NCBI GenBank assembly: GCA_016933095.1
Contig: JAFGBP010000040.1
Location: 1 to 18,080, forward strand
From: Candidatus Woesearchaeota archaeon
Lineage (GTDB): Archaea; Nanobdellota; Nanobdellia; Woesearchaeales; SM23-78
Reading direction: 5' to 3'
Length of the DNA: 18,080 bases
Shown here: piece by piece, positions 6,938-13,720 of the stretch
How the letters are laid out: the number at the start of each line of letters is the position of its first letter
Numbering within the stretch: position 1 is the first letter of the stretch
The notes under the pieces: model-generated
What the model saw: only the letters and a program-made list of their open reading frames with translations
What the model was told of the DNA's origin: nothing
Databases searched by the model: none
Program-made: the position numbers and the translations under genes

Positions 6938-7930
6938 TCAGAATTTTATCCCTAAGTCCTTGTAACCCTTCTTCTCGAGAAATGCAAAGAACTCCTCTTC
7001 AGAATTGAACCTCTTACTTATCATGTGCTTCTCGAACGGTCCGTAGTATGCCTTTGGGCTTATCATCCACACTTCCTTCGTGGTCTCGAAGGCGTGGTTG
7101 ATCTCTGTCAACACTCCCGCGCTGAATACCAGGTTCGGGAGGTAGAACACGATGATCTTCTTTGCCTTGCCTGTAAACCAGCGAAGATCCCGCTGCACCG
7201 TCTGCGCTGCTTCCGTCTGGTTGAAGGTCTTGGCAAGCTCGATGCTCCTAGGGTTGATGACGGCGAAGTACTTCTCGAGTTTCTGGATGAAGTCATCTAT
7301 CCTCTTCCTGTCAGAGTCGCTCTTGATGTTGCTCATGGGAAAGCTTGCATAGATGAGCTCTGCTTTTGGCTTGAACATCAGCTTGTACAATAGCCCCTTG
7401 GACTCGTTCCTAGGAAGCACGAAGTGTGGCTTCTTAAGAATCTGCGACCACCCGCTCGTCGTATTTACTTCCACTCCCTGCCAGGAGAGTATCTCGTCGA
7501 TCGCCATCTCCTGCTCTTTCCATTGAGGTGACTTCTCCATGTTGGCCTTTATGGCTTCTGAGTTGTGTATCAGCGTGACGATCAGGTCCGGCGCCAGCTC
7601 TTTCAGGTACTCCCAATTGAATGCGTTGGAGAAGTTCTTCTTCCAGTAGAAGGTCGCGTGGCCTGAGATTATGATATGCTTGTTCTTCTTGGATTCTTCC
7701 TTAATCTCCCGGATGATGTTCTTGATGGCAAGCGCCCTGAACTCCTCGTCGATGTTGAGCACGTTCTCAGGGATGAAAGTGGCTCCGAGGTCTGACTTGA
7801 GCTGCTTCATGAGCAGGTCGCCCATGGAGATATACTTGACCTTCTCGCCGTTTTTCCTGGCAAGATCCACCGTCTCCTTGATGAATTCGCTCTTGTTGCA
7901 CTCAGAAATCCCAGTGAGCAATACCTTCAT
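6938..7930 (-). CDS. P-loop kinase-like domain fused to a nucleoside 2-deoxyribosyltransferase-like domain
   Basis: 330 aa from ATG 7930 (residues numbered from there). The N-terminal domain (1-125) looks like an adenylate-kinase-type P-loop fold: beta strand MKVLLTG, then a loop in the Walker A position, GISECNKS (7-14), where the usual last glycine before KS is Asn, then later HIIISGHATFYW. The C-terminal domain (about 188-295) resembles the nucleoside deoxyribosyltransferase / DUF4406 fold: YASFPMS near its start, RDLRWF, KIIVFYLPN and SAGVLTEINHAF, where the Glu matches the catalytic position of that fold. A role in nucleotide salvage or hydrolysis of damaged nucleotides is inference. I prefer ATG 7930 over 7948 because GGGGGAT lies 4 nt ahead of it and the TATA-like TTTTTAATC (7966-7974) places the transcript start near 7944. 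Confidence 0.65.
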   Translation of the reverse strand: MKVLLTGISECNKSEFIKETVDLARKNGEKVKYISMGDLLMKQLKSDLGATFIPENVLNIDEEFRALAIKNIIREIKEESKKNKHIIISGHATFYWKKNFSNAFNWEYLKELAPDLIVTLIHNSEAIKANMEKSPQWKEQEMAIDEILSWQGVEVNTTSGWSQILKKPHFVLPRNESKGLLYKLMFKPKAELIYASFPMSNIKSDSDRKRIDDFIQKLEKYFAVINPRSIELAKTFNQTEAAQTVQRDLRWFTGKAKKIIVFYLPNLVFSAGVLTEINHAFETTKEVWMISPKAYYGPFEKHMISKRFNSEEEFFAFLEKKGYKDLGIKF

Positions 7931-7996
7931 GTCAATCCCCCTTAACATGTGGAAGGATGCGGAAGATTAAAAAGCTATTGGAATTCTCGCTTGGTT

Positions 7997-8653
7997 TCAG
8001 AAATTGAGCTTTTGCTGTTTCTTATCATCTTTCTTCGCAGCCGCCTTCCAAGTGCCCCAACTCTTCCTGAAGAAATCATACTTGTTCCAGTTGTCTTTCA
8101 CGAACTGCGCAGTGACAGGGTCTGCGGGGTAGCCTGACCCGAAGTCTACGCCGTGCTTCTTCTTCAGCTCCTCAATGGCCCTGTCGCGAGTGACCTTGGC
8201 AAGGATGCTCGCAGCCCCTACGATCAGGTACTTGAAGTCTGCCTTGTGCTCGACTATTAGCGCTGGCTTGTAGGATAGCTTCTTCTGAAGGTATTCAGTA
8301 TATGCTTTGGGGTTCGCGCTCGGGCAGTCGACAAAGACCTTCTCGACCTTGTTCTTCTGCATGTTGTTGATGAGTTTTGCACCTACGTCCGCCTCGAGCC
8401 AGTTGAGGTTCGTGGTCTCGCTCTCGACAGCCGCGTCGATGTCCTTTGGCTGGACTGATATTATCTCGAACTTGCAGATTGCCTTTATCTGGTCGATCAT
8501 CCTCTCACGCTTGGCAGGGGAGATGAGCTTGGAATCCTTCACCCCGAGGGCTTCGAGTTTTGGCAGGTCCTTCTCGTCTATCACGGCGATTGCCATGACG
8601 ATCGGCCCTATGACCGGCCCCCTGCCTGCCTCGTCGATGCCTGCAATTATCAT
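7997..8653 (-). CDS. rnhB: Ribonuclease HII
   Basis: Cleaves the RNA strand of RNA/DNA hybrids and removes ribonucleotides from DNA and Okazaki primers. 218 aa, the normal archaeal size. GIDEAGRGP (5-13) supplies D7 and E8, FVDCPS gives D109, and HKADFKYLIVGAASILAKVT (136-155) gives D139; these are the four metal-binding acidic residues. The C-terminus ends QQKLNF after a lysine-rich linker, resembling a shortened PCNA-interacting motif (Q..L.F), as in other archaeal RNase HII. No SD; the TATA box is 30 nt upstream of ATG, so the mRNA is probably leaderless. It follows the DUF2178-like operon but has its own promoter. Confidence 0.96.
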   Translation of the reverse strand: MIIAGIDEAGRGPVIGPIVMAIAVIDEKDLPKLEALGVKDSKLISPAKRERMIDQIKAICKFEIISVQPKDIDAAVESETTNLNWLEADVGAKLINNMQKNKVEKVFVDCPSANPKAYTEYLQKKLSYKPALIVEHKADFKYLIVGAASILAKVTRDRAIEELKKKHGVDFGSGYPADPVTAQFVKDNWNKYDFFRKSWGTWKAAAKKDDKKQQKLNF

Positions 8654-8677
8654 AAGAACAAAGAAATAATTTGGGAT

Positions 8678-8691
8678 TATTTAAATCTTTC
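8678..8691 (-). promoter_or_regulatory. BRE/TATA promoter of rnhB
   Basis: GAAAGATTTAAATA on the minus strand is identical over 14 nt to the promoter of the XRE regulator at 9908-9921. It is centred about 30 nt before ATG 8653 and lies just upstream of, and partly inside, the stop-codon end of the preceding gene. Confidence 0.65.
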
Positions 8692-8695
8692 ACAT

Positions 8696-9142
8696 CTACA
8701 TCTTCATCTTGACGTAGGCCGCTGACGCGATCTTGGTCACTAGCATCGCCGCGAGGACGACCGCTATCGACGTGTCGAACGGTATGCCCATGCTGGACGT
8801 GCCTATCCAGAGCGCCTTGTTCTGGTAGCTTTGCCAGGCTGCCATCCCTAGGAGCGCTGCTATGGCTGCGAACGAGCAGTTCCTCTCGATTATAAGCTGG
8901 TGCATGTTCTCCCGCTCGTCGCTGACCCTTGGCAGCTGCACCATCACGTGGAGTATGTCCGCCACGAATATCGCGAACACCACCCCGACTATCGCAGGCG
9001 GTATCGCTCCTGTGGCTGTCATTGATGTGGCCAGTCCTAATATCAGGGCCGCTGCCGCGACGTAGACCCATCCTTGCCAGGTCTTAGGGGCGACTCCCCA
9101 TCCGAACATCCTGTACTTGAACCATTCTGCCTTTCCAATCAT
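8696..9142 (-). CDS. Small four-helix membrane protein, DUF2178-like (third gene of operon)
   Basis: 148 aa. Hydrophobic segments lie at about 25-43, 48-68, 89-105 and 122-143. Between the second and third sits RVSDERENMHQLIIERNCSF, which matches the cytoplasmic DER...E/R loop of DUF2178-type proteins and the loop of the neighbouring gene (VVDERMLHVAAKANRVTF). The two membrane proteins therefore look like distant paralogues. Start ATG 9142 is set by a textbook SD, GAGGTGA, 7 nt ahead. Function unknown. Families like this are often encoded beside small XRE repressors, as here. Confidence 0.75.
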   Translation of the reverse strand: MIGKAEWFKYRMFGWGVAPKTWQGWVYVAAAALILGLATSMTATGAIPPAIVGVVFAIFVADILHVMVQLPRVSDERENMHQLIIERNCSFAAIAALLGMAAWQSYQNKALWIGTSSMGIPFDTSIAVVLAAMLVTKIASAAYVKMKM

Positions 9143-9188
9143 GTGATTTTCACCTCTGTCTTATTGCTTTTTTGTTGCAAGACTTTCT

Positions 9189-9605
9189 CTAGCTGTACTT
9201 GAGCATTGCCTTGTACGATATGAAGTACACTATCATCATGTAGCATACGAGGTAGCTCATGAACATGTGGTAAGCCATTGTTATCGGGCGCAGGCCGTCT
9301 ATGATCATGATGACGAACGCCAGTATCAAGACTGCGAGGAAAGTCACCCGGTTTGCCTTTGCTGCGACGTGCAGCATCCTCTCGTCGACAACTCTCTTTT
9401 TGCTGCTCATTGCCTGGAGGGTCACGATCGCCATGCTTATGAACCCGACGTAGACGAGCCAGTTGCCGACTGTCCCGAATCCCAGGAACTCTCCTTGGCC
9501 TGCTGTTGTCAGGTTGAGGATCGCGCCCAGTAGTATTACTGCTATCCCAAACCCGTACTTCCATGCCTTCCGGCTCTTCTTCGCTCCTTCTTTATCGTGC
9601 TGCAT
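9189..9605 (-). CDS. DUF2178-like membrane protein (second gene of operon)
   Basis: 138 aa from ATG 9605. Four hydrophobic segments, with the family loop KKRVVDERMLHVAAKANRVT between the second and third. The frame can be extended to GTG 9614, but GGTGAT, an exact SD, overlaps that codon and sits 4 nt before ATG 9605, so I chose the ATG. It lies 28 nt after the regulator stop and 46 nt before the next gene, all on one strand. Role unknown; perhaps a sensor or envelope component under control of the upstream repressor. Confidence 0.78.
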   Translation of the reverse strand: MQHDKEGAKKSRKAWKYGFGIAVILLGAILNLTTAGQGEFLGFGTVGNWLVYVGFISMAIVTLQAMSSKKRVVDERMLHVAAKANRVTFLAVLILAFVIMIIDGLRPITMAYHMFMSYLVCYMMIVYFISYKAMLKYS

Positions 9606-9633
9606 AATTATCACCTTTCCACGTGTCCATGCC

Positions 9634-9831
9634 TCATATTCCGAACATGTCCTCGATCCTGCACTTGAATATCTTCGCGAGCTTGAGCGCCAATTCGAGG
9701 GATGGCACGTATCTGCCGCCTTCGATCGAGATGATCGTCTGGCGGGTCACGCCAGCCTCTGCTGCCAGTTTCTCCTGGCTCATGCCTTTCTTCTCTCGGT
9801 ATTCCTTGAGCCTGTTGGTTCTTATCGCCAT
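9634..9831 (-). CDS. Small XRE-family helix-turn-helix repressor (YozG-like)
   Basis: 65 aa, almost only a Cro/C1-type HTH domain. SQEKLAAEAGVTRQTIISIE holds the turn and recognition helix, followed by GGRYVPSLELALKLAKIFKC and the typical end IEDMF. Such minimal regulators usually repress their own operon together with a membrane-protein gene next to them, and here two follow. No in-frame ATG lies further upstream (a TAG intervenes), giving a leader of about 55 nt after the promoter at 9908-9921. No strong SD is seen. Confidence 0.9.
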   Translation of the reverse strand: MAIRTNRLKEYREKKGMSQEKLAAEAGVTRQTIISIEGGRYVPSLELALKLAKIFKCRIEDMFGI

Positions 9832-9875
9832 CTTCTGTTCGACCTGTCTTGCTGTGGTCTTGGCCGCAGCTCCAT

Positions 9876-9907
9876 GTAAAGCTAACTATACGTAAAGTAT
9901 GCTTTAC
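9876..9907 (-). promoter_or_regulatory. Candidate operator of the XRE/DUF2178 operon
   Basis: Three copies of one hexamer: GTAAAG at 9876-9881 and 9892-9897 and its complement CTTTAC at 9902-9907. The outer pair extends to GTAAAGC/GCTTTAC, and the inner pair (9892-9907) is a perfect 6-4-6 inverted repeat. The block touches the TATA box and covers the expected transcription start, the right place for autorepression by the HTH protein. Confidence 0.6.
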
Positions 9908-9921
9908 TATTTAAATCTTTC
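9908..9921 (-). promoter_or_regulatory. BRE/TATA promoter of the XRE/DUF2178 operon
   Basis: GAAAGATTTAAATA on the minus strand, the same 14-mer as before rnhB. The expected start of transcription is near 9886. Confidence 0.65.
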
Positions 9922-9989
9922 GGAAATAAGATTAGGGCTGAATAAGCTCATAGAAATAATCCGGAAGAGCAGATTAAAACCGGGCAATC

Positions 9990-11093
9990 TCAGACCTTCT
10001 CCATTATCTCCCGAAGTATCATGTTGTCAGGCAACAGCACAGGCTCTTTTAGCCCAGGCACCTTTTCGACGGCTTCTAGGTCTTTTATTCCGACCTTGCC
10101 GCGGTAGAGCCTTCGCAGGCCTTCATCTCCTTCTTTCTCCAGGAACTCCTTGACCTCGAAGTATCCTTGGAGGTAGATGTAGTCTTTTGTGTTGCCGCCT
10201 GGCTTTGACGTGTCTTTCAATCCTCGCTTGGCCCGCATGGTAATCTTCCAGGCTTCGCGTTCGCTGAAGTGTTTCCTTAGGTGCTTGAATATCTCCCTGA
10301 AGCTTCTTGTCTGGGCCATGTGGACCGCGACTGCACGTCCTGCATAGGTCTTAAGCATTCCTCCGTGCATGAATCCGTATCTCTCTTCCATGTTGACGGC
10401 GAGTCCTTCTTCAGTGGACAGGTAGTTTGGGAATCCTGTCTCGAACAGGTATGATGGCTGCTTTGACCCGTTGTAGGCCCTAAAAACGTGGGTTCCTATC
10501 TCGTGTATCAGCATTCGCTTCAGGAGGTTCTTTGGCATCGCGTCGTCCTTCCTGACCCTTATCCTCTTGAAATTCGCAAGGACGAAAGCGTTTGCCGAGA
10601 TGTTGCCTTCTACTATTCTCCACTCCTTCAGCCCCAGCTTCTCAAGGGCTTCTGTCGCAACCTTGATGACCTCGTCGGAATTGGTGCTCTCCTCTGACTC
10701 CGGGGGCGGAGTGTTCATTATCTCCTGGGCTTTTAAGACAAGCTCTTCACTTGGAATGCCGTAGAGCTCCTTTGATATCTTAGTGAACTCTTCTTCGCCC
10801 ACGCTCTTCAGTAGCGCTATCCTATGCCTCGTCTGGTCTGCCTTATCCTTCCATACTTCAGCCAGAGGACCTTCTTTGGGCAAACTATTCTCTATTGTAC
10901 AAAAGATGCTCTCGACCACCTCAAGGTTGATCTTGCTGTACTTGAACACAGGATTGTATTTCTTGCTCGCCAAGAACTTTCTCCTTTCAGAACCAGCGTT
11001 CTTCGGGTTGATGGACAGGAATGCCTTCGAGAGGACGTTGTCTATCTCCAGTATCCAATGCTCGTAGCCTAGCTCTTTGTTAACTGCTTTCAT
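9990..11093 (-). CDS. DUF1704-family metallopeptidase-like protein (QEGLA-motif family)
   Basis: 367 aa. The motif HEIGTHVFR puts H197, E198 and H202 in an HExxxH zinc site, and STEEGLAV (226-233) is the family's QEGLA-like motif, with Glu residues that could complete the site. The family includes bacterial proteins named for a QEGLA motif and the animal tubulin carboxypeptidase MATCAP, so a zinc carboxypeptidase is likely; the archaeal substrate is unknown. The N-terminal 130 residues are helical, followed by an acidic linker (about 129-140, PPPESEESTNSD). Start ATG 11093 has no SD; TTATAA (11122-11127) about 31 nt upstream suggests a near-leaderless mRNA. Confidence 0.85.
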   Translation of the reverse strand: MKAVNKELGYEHWILEIDNVLSKAFLSINPKNAGSERRKFLASKKYNPVFKYSKINLEVVESIFCTIENSLPKEGPLAEVWKDKADQTRHRIALLKSVGEEEFTKISKELYGIPSEELVLKAQEIMNTPPPESEESTNSDEVIKVATEALEKLGLKEWRIVEGNISANAFVLANFKRIRVRKDDAMPKNLLKRMLIHEIGTHVFRAYNGSKQPSYLFETGFPNYLSTEEGLAVNMEERYGFMHGGMLKTYAGRAVAVHMAQTRSFREIFKHLRKHFSEREAWKITMRAKRGLKDTSKPGGNTKDYIYLQGYFEVKEFLEKEGDEGLRRLYRGKVGIKDLEAVEKVPGLKEPVLLPDNMILREIMEKV

Positions 11094-11120
11094 GTTAGAC
11101 CTGAAGACTTATAGTGCTGG

Positions 11121-11130
11121 CTTATAATTA
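11121..11130 (-). promoter_or_regulatory. TATA box of the DUF1704 gene
   Basis: TAATTATAAG on the minus strand, about 30 nt before ATG 11093. A second TATA-like patch (11108-11113) is too close to the start to work. Confidence 0.45.
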
Positions 11131-11146
11131 AAGATTTCCATGGATC

Positions 11147-11160
11147 CTGCTGCCCAGCAG
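11147..11160 (-). terminator. Short hairpin just after htpX
   Basis: CTGCTG-CC-CAGCAG is a perfect inverted repeat 6 nt past the htpX stop. A T-rich tract follows further on but no clean T5 run, so its role as a terminator is uncertain. Confidence 0.3.
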
Positions 11161-11165
11161 TCTCT

Positions 11166-12026
11166 TCAGTAGCTGTTGAGCTTCTCGATCCTCTTCTGCA
11201 TCGGAGGATGAGTCGAGAACATCTCGAATAGGAAGCTCCCCCTGAAAGGATTGACAATGAACAGTGATGACGTCGCGGGGTTTCCCTGTCCTCTGCCGAA
11301 AGGCCTCATCTTGACGCCTCTCTCTAGCTTCTCGAGCGCGTGGGCAAGCGGCTTTCCAGAATGTATGATCTTGGCAGCATTCGCATCTGCCATGTACTCT
11401 CTCGTCCTCGAGATAGCCATCTGTATGATGAGGGCTATGATCGGAGACAATATCCCGATGACCAAAAGCTCGATGAGTCCGCCGCTGTCCCTGTCGCGCC
11501 CTCCGAATCCGCCGAAGATCGCGCCCCACCTGGCGATGGCTGCAGTGTAAGATATGACTCCTGCAACTACTCCGGCGACAGTTTGAATCAGTGTATCTCG
11601 ATTTATTATGTGGCTGACTTCATGCGCGATGACTCCTCGGAGCTCCTCATCTGTTAAGAGGCCTATTATTCCAGCGGTCACTGCGACGACAGAGTGCGAA
11701 GGGTTCCTTCCGGTTGCGAACGCGTTGGGAGTCGCATTCTCGACAATGAAAGCTCTTGGAATCTCCCCAGTCTTGAGGCCGGCCTTCCTTGCGACCTCCT
11801 CAACCATCCTCGTGACCTTGTGGTCCTTCGGCAGCTCCTTTGCCCCGTACATCTTGAGGACTATCTTGTCGCTCCACCAGTACATGACACCGTTGAACAA
11901 CACGACGAAGATGCCTGCAATGATCAGTCCTTGCGTGCCTCCGAAGAGATCTCCGACCCAGAGCATCAGCGCTGTCAGTAATGCTAAAAGAACAGTTGTC
12001 TTTACAGTGTTCGTGAAATAACCCAT
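11166..12026 (-). CDS. htpX: HtpX membrane zinc metalloprotease (M48 family)
   Basis: Membrane protease for quality control of damaged membrane proteins. 286 aa from ATG 12026. Two N-terminal helices (about 8-26 and 32-52) precede the catalytic domain. HEVSHIINRD gives H135, E136 and H139, and the third zinc ligand lies in SRTREYMAD (E210). Two more hydrophobic stretches (about 148-172 and 186-207) lie between them. The C-terminal FSTHPPMQKRI is the family ending. The frame opens upstream to TTG 12062, but that codon lies before the expected transcript start; the TATA box (12072-12077) and SD GGGGTGA 5 nt before ATG 12026 fix the start. Confidence 0.95.
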   Translation of the reverse strand: MGYFTNTVKTTVLLALLTALMLWVGDLFGGTQGLIIAGIFVVLFNGVMYWWSDKIVLKMYGAKELPKDHKVTRMVEEVARKAGLKTGEIPRAFIVENATPNAFATGRNPSHSVVAVTAGIIGLLTDEELRGVIAHEVSHIINRDTLIQTVAGVVAGVISYTAAIARWGAIFGGFGGRDRDSGGLIELLVIGILSPIIALIIQMAISRTREYMADANAAKIIHSGKPLAHALEKLERGVKMRPFGRGQGNPATSSLFIVNPFRGSFLFEMFSTHPPMQKRIEKLNSY

Positions 12027-12067
12027 GTCGGTCACCCCTTCTAATTGGATGAGGTATAACAAGTGTT

Positions 12068-12082
12068 GTTTTTTAAATCTTA
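12068..12082 (-). promoter_or_regulatory. Promoter of htpX
   Basis: AAGATTTAAAAAAC on the minus strand shares the AAGATTTAAA core with the rnhB and XRE promoters. Transcription would start near 12048, leaving a 22-nt leader that carries the SD. Confidence 0.55.
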
Positions 12083-12129
12083 TGGATTAGAAATACTTCT
12101 TTGTATATGCTGTCTTTTTCTCGTTAACT

Positions 12130-12137
12130 TTATATAT
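12130..12137 (+). promoter_or_regulatory. TATA box of the Cys-rich surface protein operon
   Basis: TTATATAT is centred about 32 nt before ATG 12166, so the leader is only a few nt. This excludes the earlier ATGs at 12136 and 12148, one of which overlaps the TATA box. Confidence 0.5.
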
Positions 12138-12165
12138 GTGTTTATTCATGTTGTATTTGAAGAAC

Positions 12166-13176
12166 ATGGCGAAGGATATGATGAAAAAGAGCGTGTGGAT
12201 TGGAGCGATCTTATTAATTGTTATTTTGACGTCAGGATACTTGTTATTTTTTACAAATGTCTTTAAGTATTGCCCTAATTCGTGCGATGATTTCGATGAG
12301 TGCACTGAAGATTTTTGTTCAGAGAAAACAAATTTTGAATGTGTGCATAAATCTCTGGATGATTGTTGTGGAAATGGTCGGTGTGAACTTGGAGAAACTT
12401 ACGAAACCTGCACAGATGATTGCCCTAATTGCGATGATTCGAACTCTTGCACCCAGGACAGTTATGATTATCATTTGAAAGAATGTTCGCATGCCGACAT
12501 TATGCCTTGTTGCGGAAATAATCTGTGTGAGATTGGAGAAACTTATGATAACTGCGCTTCTGATTGCCCTAATTGCGATGATTCTAACTCTTGCACCCGG
12601 GACAGTTATGATTATCATTTGAAAGAATGTTTGCACACAGATATTATTCCTTGCTGTGGAAACGGAGCTTGTGAAAATAGTGAATCAAGAACTGCTTGTC
12701 CGGCAGACTGTGTTTTCGGATCTGAGGAATATGTCGAGTTAGGAGTGTCTTTTTTGAATAATCCATCTCAGTTTTCTGACACTGGGCTGAGATACTTTTA
12801 TTCTATTGAAAATTGCCTTTCAGATAAAATTGAAACTCTAGAATTATTTTCCGTTTACAATGGAGTGACGGAAGGGGCCATTACAAAATCATGGCTTGAG
12901 AAATGGGGATTGGGAAGTTCGGAATATGCTTTTGTTAGCATTCCAACATCTACTTGTGGAAATAGAATCACTTTAATTCCTGCCTCTTCCAAGAATAAAG
13001 AGATTGGAACCCTGCATGATGTAAAGGTTTATTATAAATTCAAATATCAGGGGAAAATCTTCGAATTCAACAGTGAGGAAAAACAAGTTGTGGTTTTAGA
13101 CAGAGAACCAATGAAAGGCGTGGAAGATTTTGCATGGTTTACTTTAGATAATTCAAATATAAGACGTGTGGGTTAA
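12166..13176 (+). CDS. Membrane-anchored Cys-rich repeat surface protein
   Basis: 336 aa. A short basic start and one hydrophobic helix (about 8-32) should anchor the rest outside the cell. Residues about 35-182 are three Cys-rich repeats. Each joins a CDD.N.CT.DS-type stretch to a CCGN..CE.GETY..C..DC stretch, a form common in secreted proteins of DPANN archaea and many bacteria and probably held by disulfides or calcium. Repeats two and three are nearly the same in DNA. The C-terminal 150 residues form a Cys-poor, beta-rich domain of unknown type. The gene is AT-richer than the housekeeping genes around it and is followed after 4 nt by another anchored surface protein. Function unknown; adhesion or cell contact is a guess. 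Confidence 0.8.
   Translation: MAKDMMKKSVWIGAILLIVILTSGYLLFFTNVFKYCPNSCDDFDECTEDFCSEKTNFECVHKSLDDCCGNGRCELGETYETCTDDCPNCDDSNSCTQDSYDYHLKECSHADIMPCCGNNLCEIGETYDNCASDCPNCDDSNSCTRDSYDYHLKECLHTDIIPCCGNGACENSESRTACPADCVFGSEEYVELGVSFLNNPSQFSDTGLRYFYSIENCLSDKIETLELFSVYNGVTEGAITKSWLEKWGLGSSEYAFVSIPTSTCGNRITLIPASSKNKEIGTLHDVKVYYKFKYQGKIFEFNSEEKQVVVLDREPMKGVEDFAWFTLDNSNIRRVG
12268..12705 (+). repeat. Tandem Cys-rich coding repeats (150 + 144 + 144 bp)
   Basis: Unit one (12268-12417, 50 codons) is diverged. Units two (12418-12561) and three (12562-12705) are both 48 codons, start with the same bases (GATTGCCCTAATTGCGATGA) and differ at only a few positions in their first 87 bp, then diverge. This marks a young in-frame duplication. 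Confidence 0.85.
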
Positions 13177-13180
13177 CGCT

Positions 13181-13573
13181 ATGATGAACCGGAAGATAAT
13201 AGCTCTTGTTTTTTTGCTCATAATGGTTATCGGCGGGCTTTTATTCTTTCAATTTTTAAAACAAAAATCTCAGCCAATATTTGTTGAAGGGGAAGAGACT
13301 TTAGAAGTTATGATGTTGAGACCGGATAATTCTCCCATGCAGGATCTTGAAATTGATTTGTGGGTGGCAAATAATCCGGACGGGCCTCCTACGGCAGGTT
13401 ATTCTCGCACAGATGAGGAGGGAAAAGCCGTTTTTAAAATACCTGCGGGGGATTATTTGATTGGTTTTAACAGTTATGGCTTTCCTGAAGAGTTTCTTAT
13501 TCCTGAAAAAATTTCTACAACTGTCAAAACCGGAGAAAATCAGGAGACTATTGTTTTGCAATCAATTAATTGA
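13181..13573 (+). CDS. Small membrane-anchored protein with one carboxypeptidase-regulatory-like (CNA-B/Ig) domain
   Basis: 130 aa from ATG 13181. An N-terminal helix (about 4-22, IIALVFLLIMVIGGLLFF) is followed by a beta-sandwich-like domain. The stretch PDNSPMQDLEIDLWV...GYSRTDEEGKAVFKIPAGDY has the typical shape of carboxypeptidase-regulatory-like or CNA-B modules (variable strand, T-D-x-x-G, F-x-I-P-A-G-D-Y). The domain should sit outside the cell and may be a stalk or accessory piece. The gene begins 4 nt after the Cys-rich gene, so the two are co-transcribed. The frame can run back to GTG 13166 inside the upstream gene, but tandem ATGs at 13181 and 13184 are better starts. Confidence 0.7.
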   Translation: MMNRKIIALVFLLIMVIGGLLFFQFLKQKSQPIFVEGEETLEVMMLRPDNSPMQDLEIDLWVANNPDGPPTAGYSRTDEEGKAVFKIPAGDYLIGFNSYGFPEEFLIPEKISTTVKTGENQETIVLQSIN

Positions 13574-13710
13574 GACAAGAAAAAATGGCACTGCACTACC
13601 TCCGCGCATGAGTTTGGAGTATGCTATTCTATCCGGATGGTTAAGCAAAGAAAATTAAGCTTCTGGCATGAAGGAGATTTGCTCCCTTTGGGGTGTGCAT
13701 AATGATTCTC

Positions 13711-13715
13711 AAAAA
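13711..13715 (-). terminator. T5 run after dus
   Basis: A T5 run on the minus strand begins 6 nt past the dus stop. The remaining gap to the surface-protein operon (13574-13710) shows only tiny ORFs (for example 16 codons from 13608) that I do not call. Confidence 0.35.
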
Positions 13716-13720
13716 TATCT

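Noticed and set aside
8505..9071. 188-codon minus frame across the rnhB/DUF2178 junction
   Set aside because: It overlaps rnhB and the SD-supported membrane gene in another frame, and its product is Arg/Gly/Asp-rich with no fold signs.
11128..11529. 133-codon minus frame overlapping htpX
   Set aside because: Out of frame with the clear HtpX protein; charged, low-complexity shadow.
12027..12062. Extended htpX start at TTG 12062
   Set aside because: It lies upstream of the expected transcript start; ATG 12026 has a good SD.
12087..12305. 72-codon minus frame upstream of the Cys-rich gene
   Set aside because: Antisense to the start of the surface-protein gene, AT-rich, without promoter or SD.
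12268..12705. CRISPR-like direct repeats
   Set aside because: Repeats are 144 bp, in-frame coding modules without spacers.
13608..13658. 16-codon ORF (MSLEYAILSGWLSKEN) after the surface-protein operon
   Set aside because: Too short and without SD or promoter to support.
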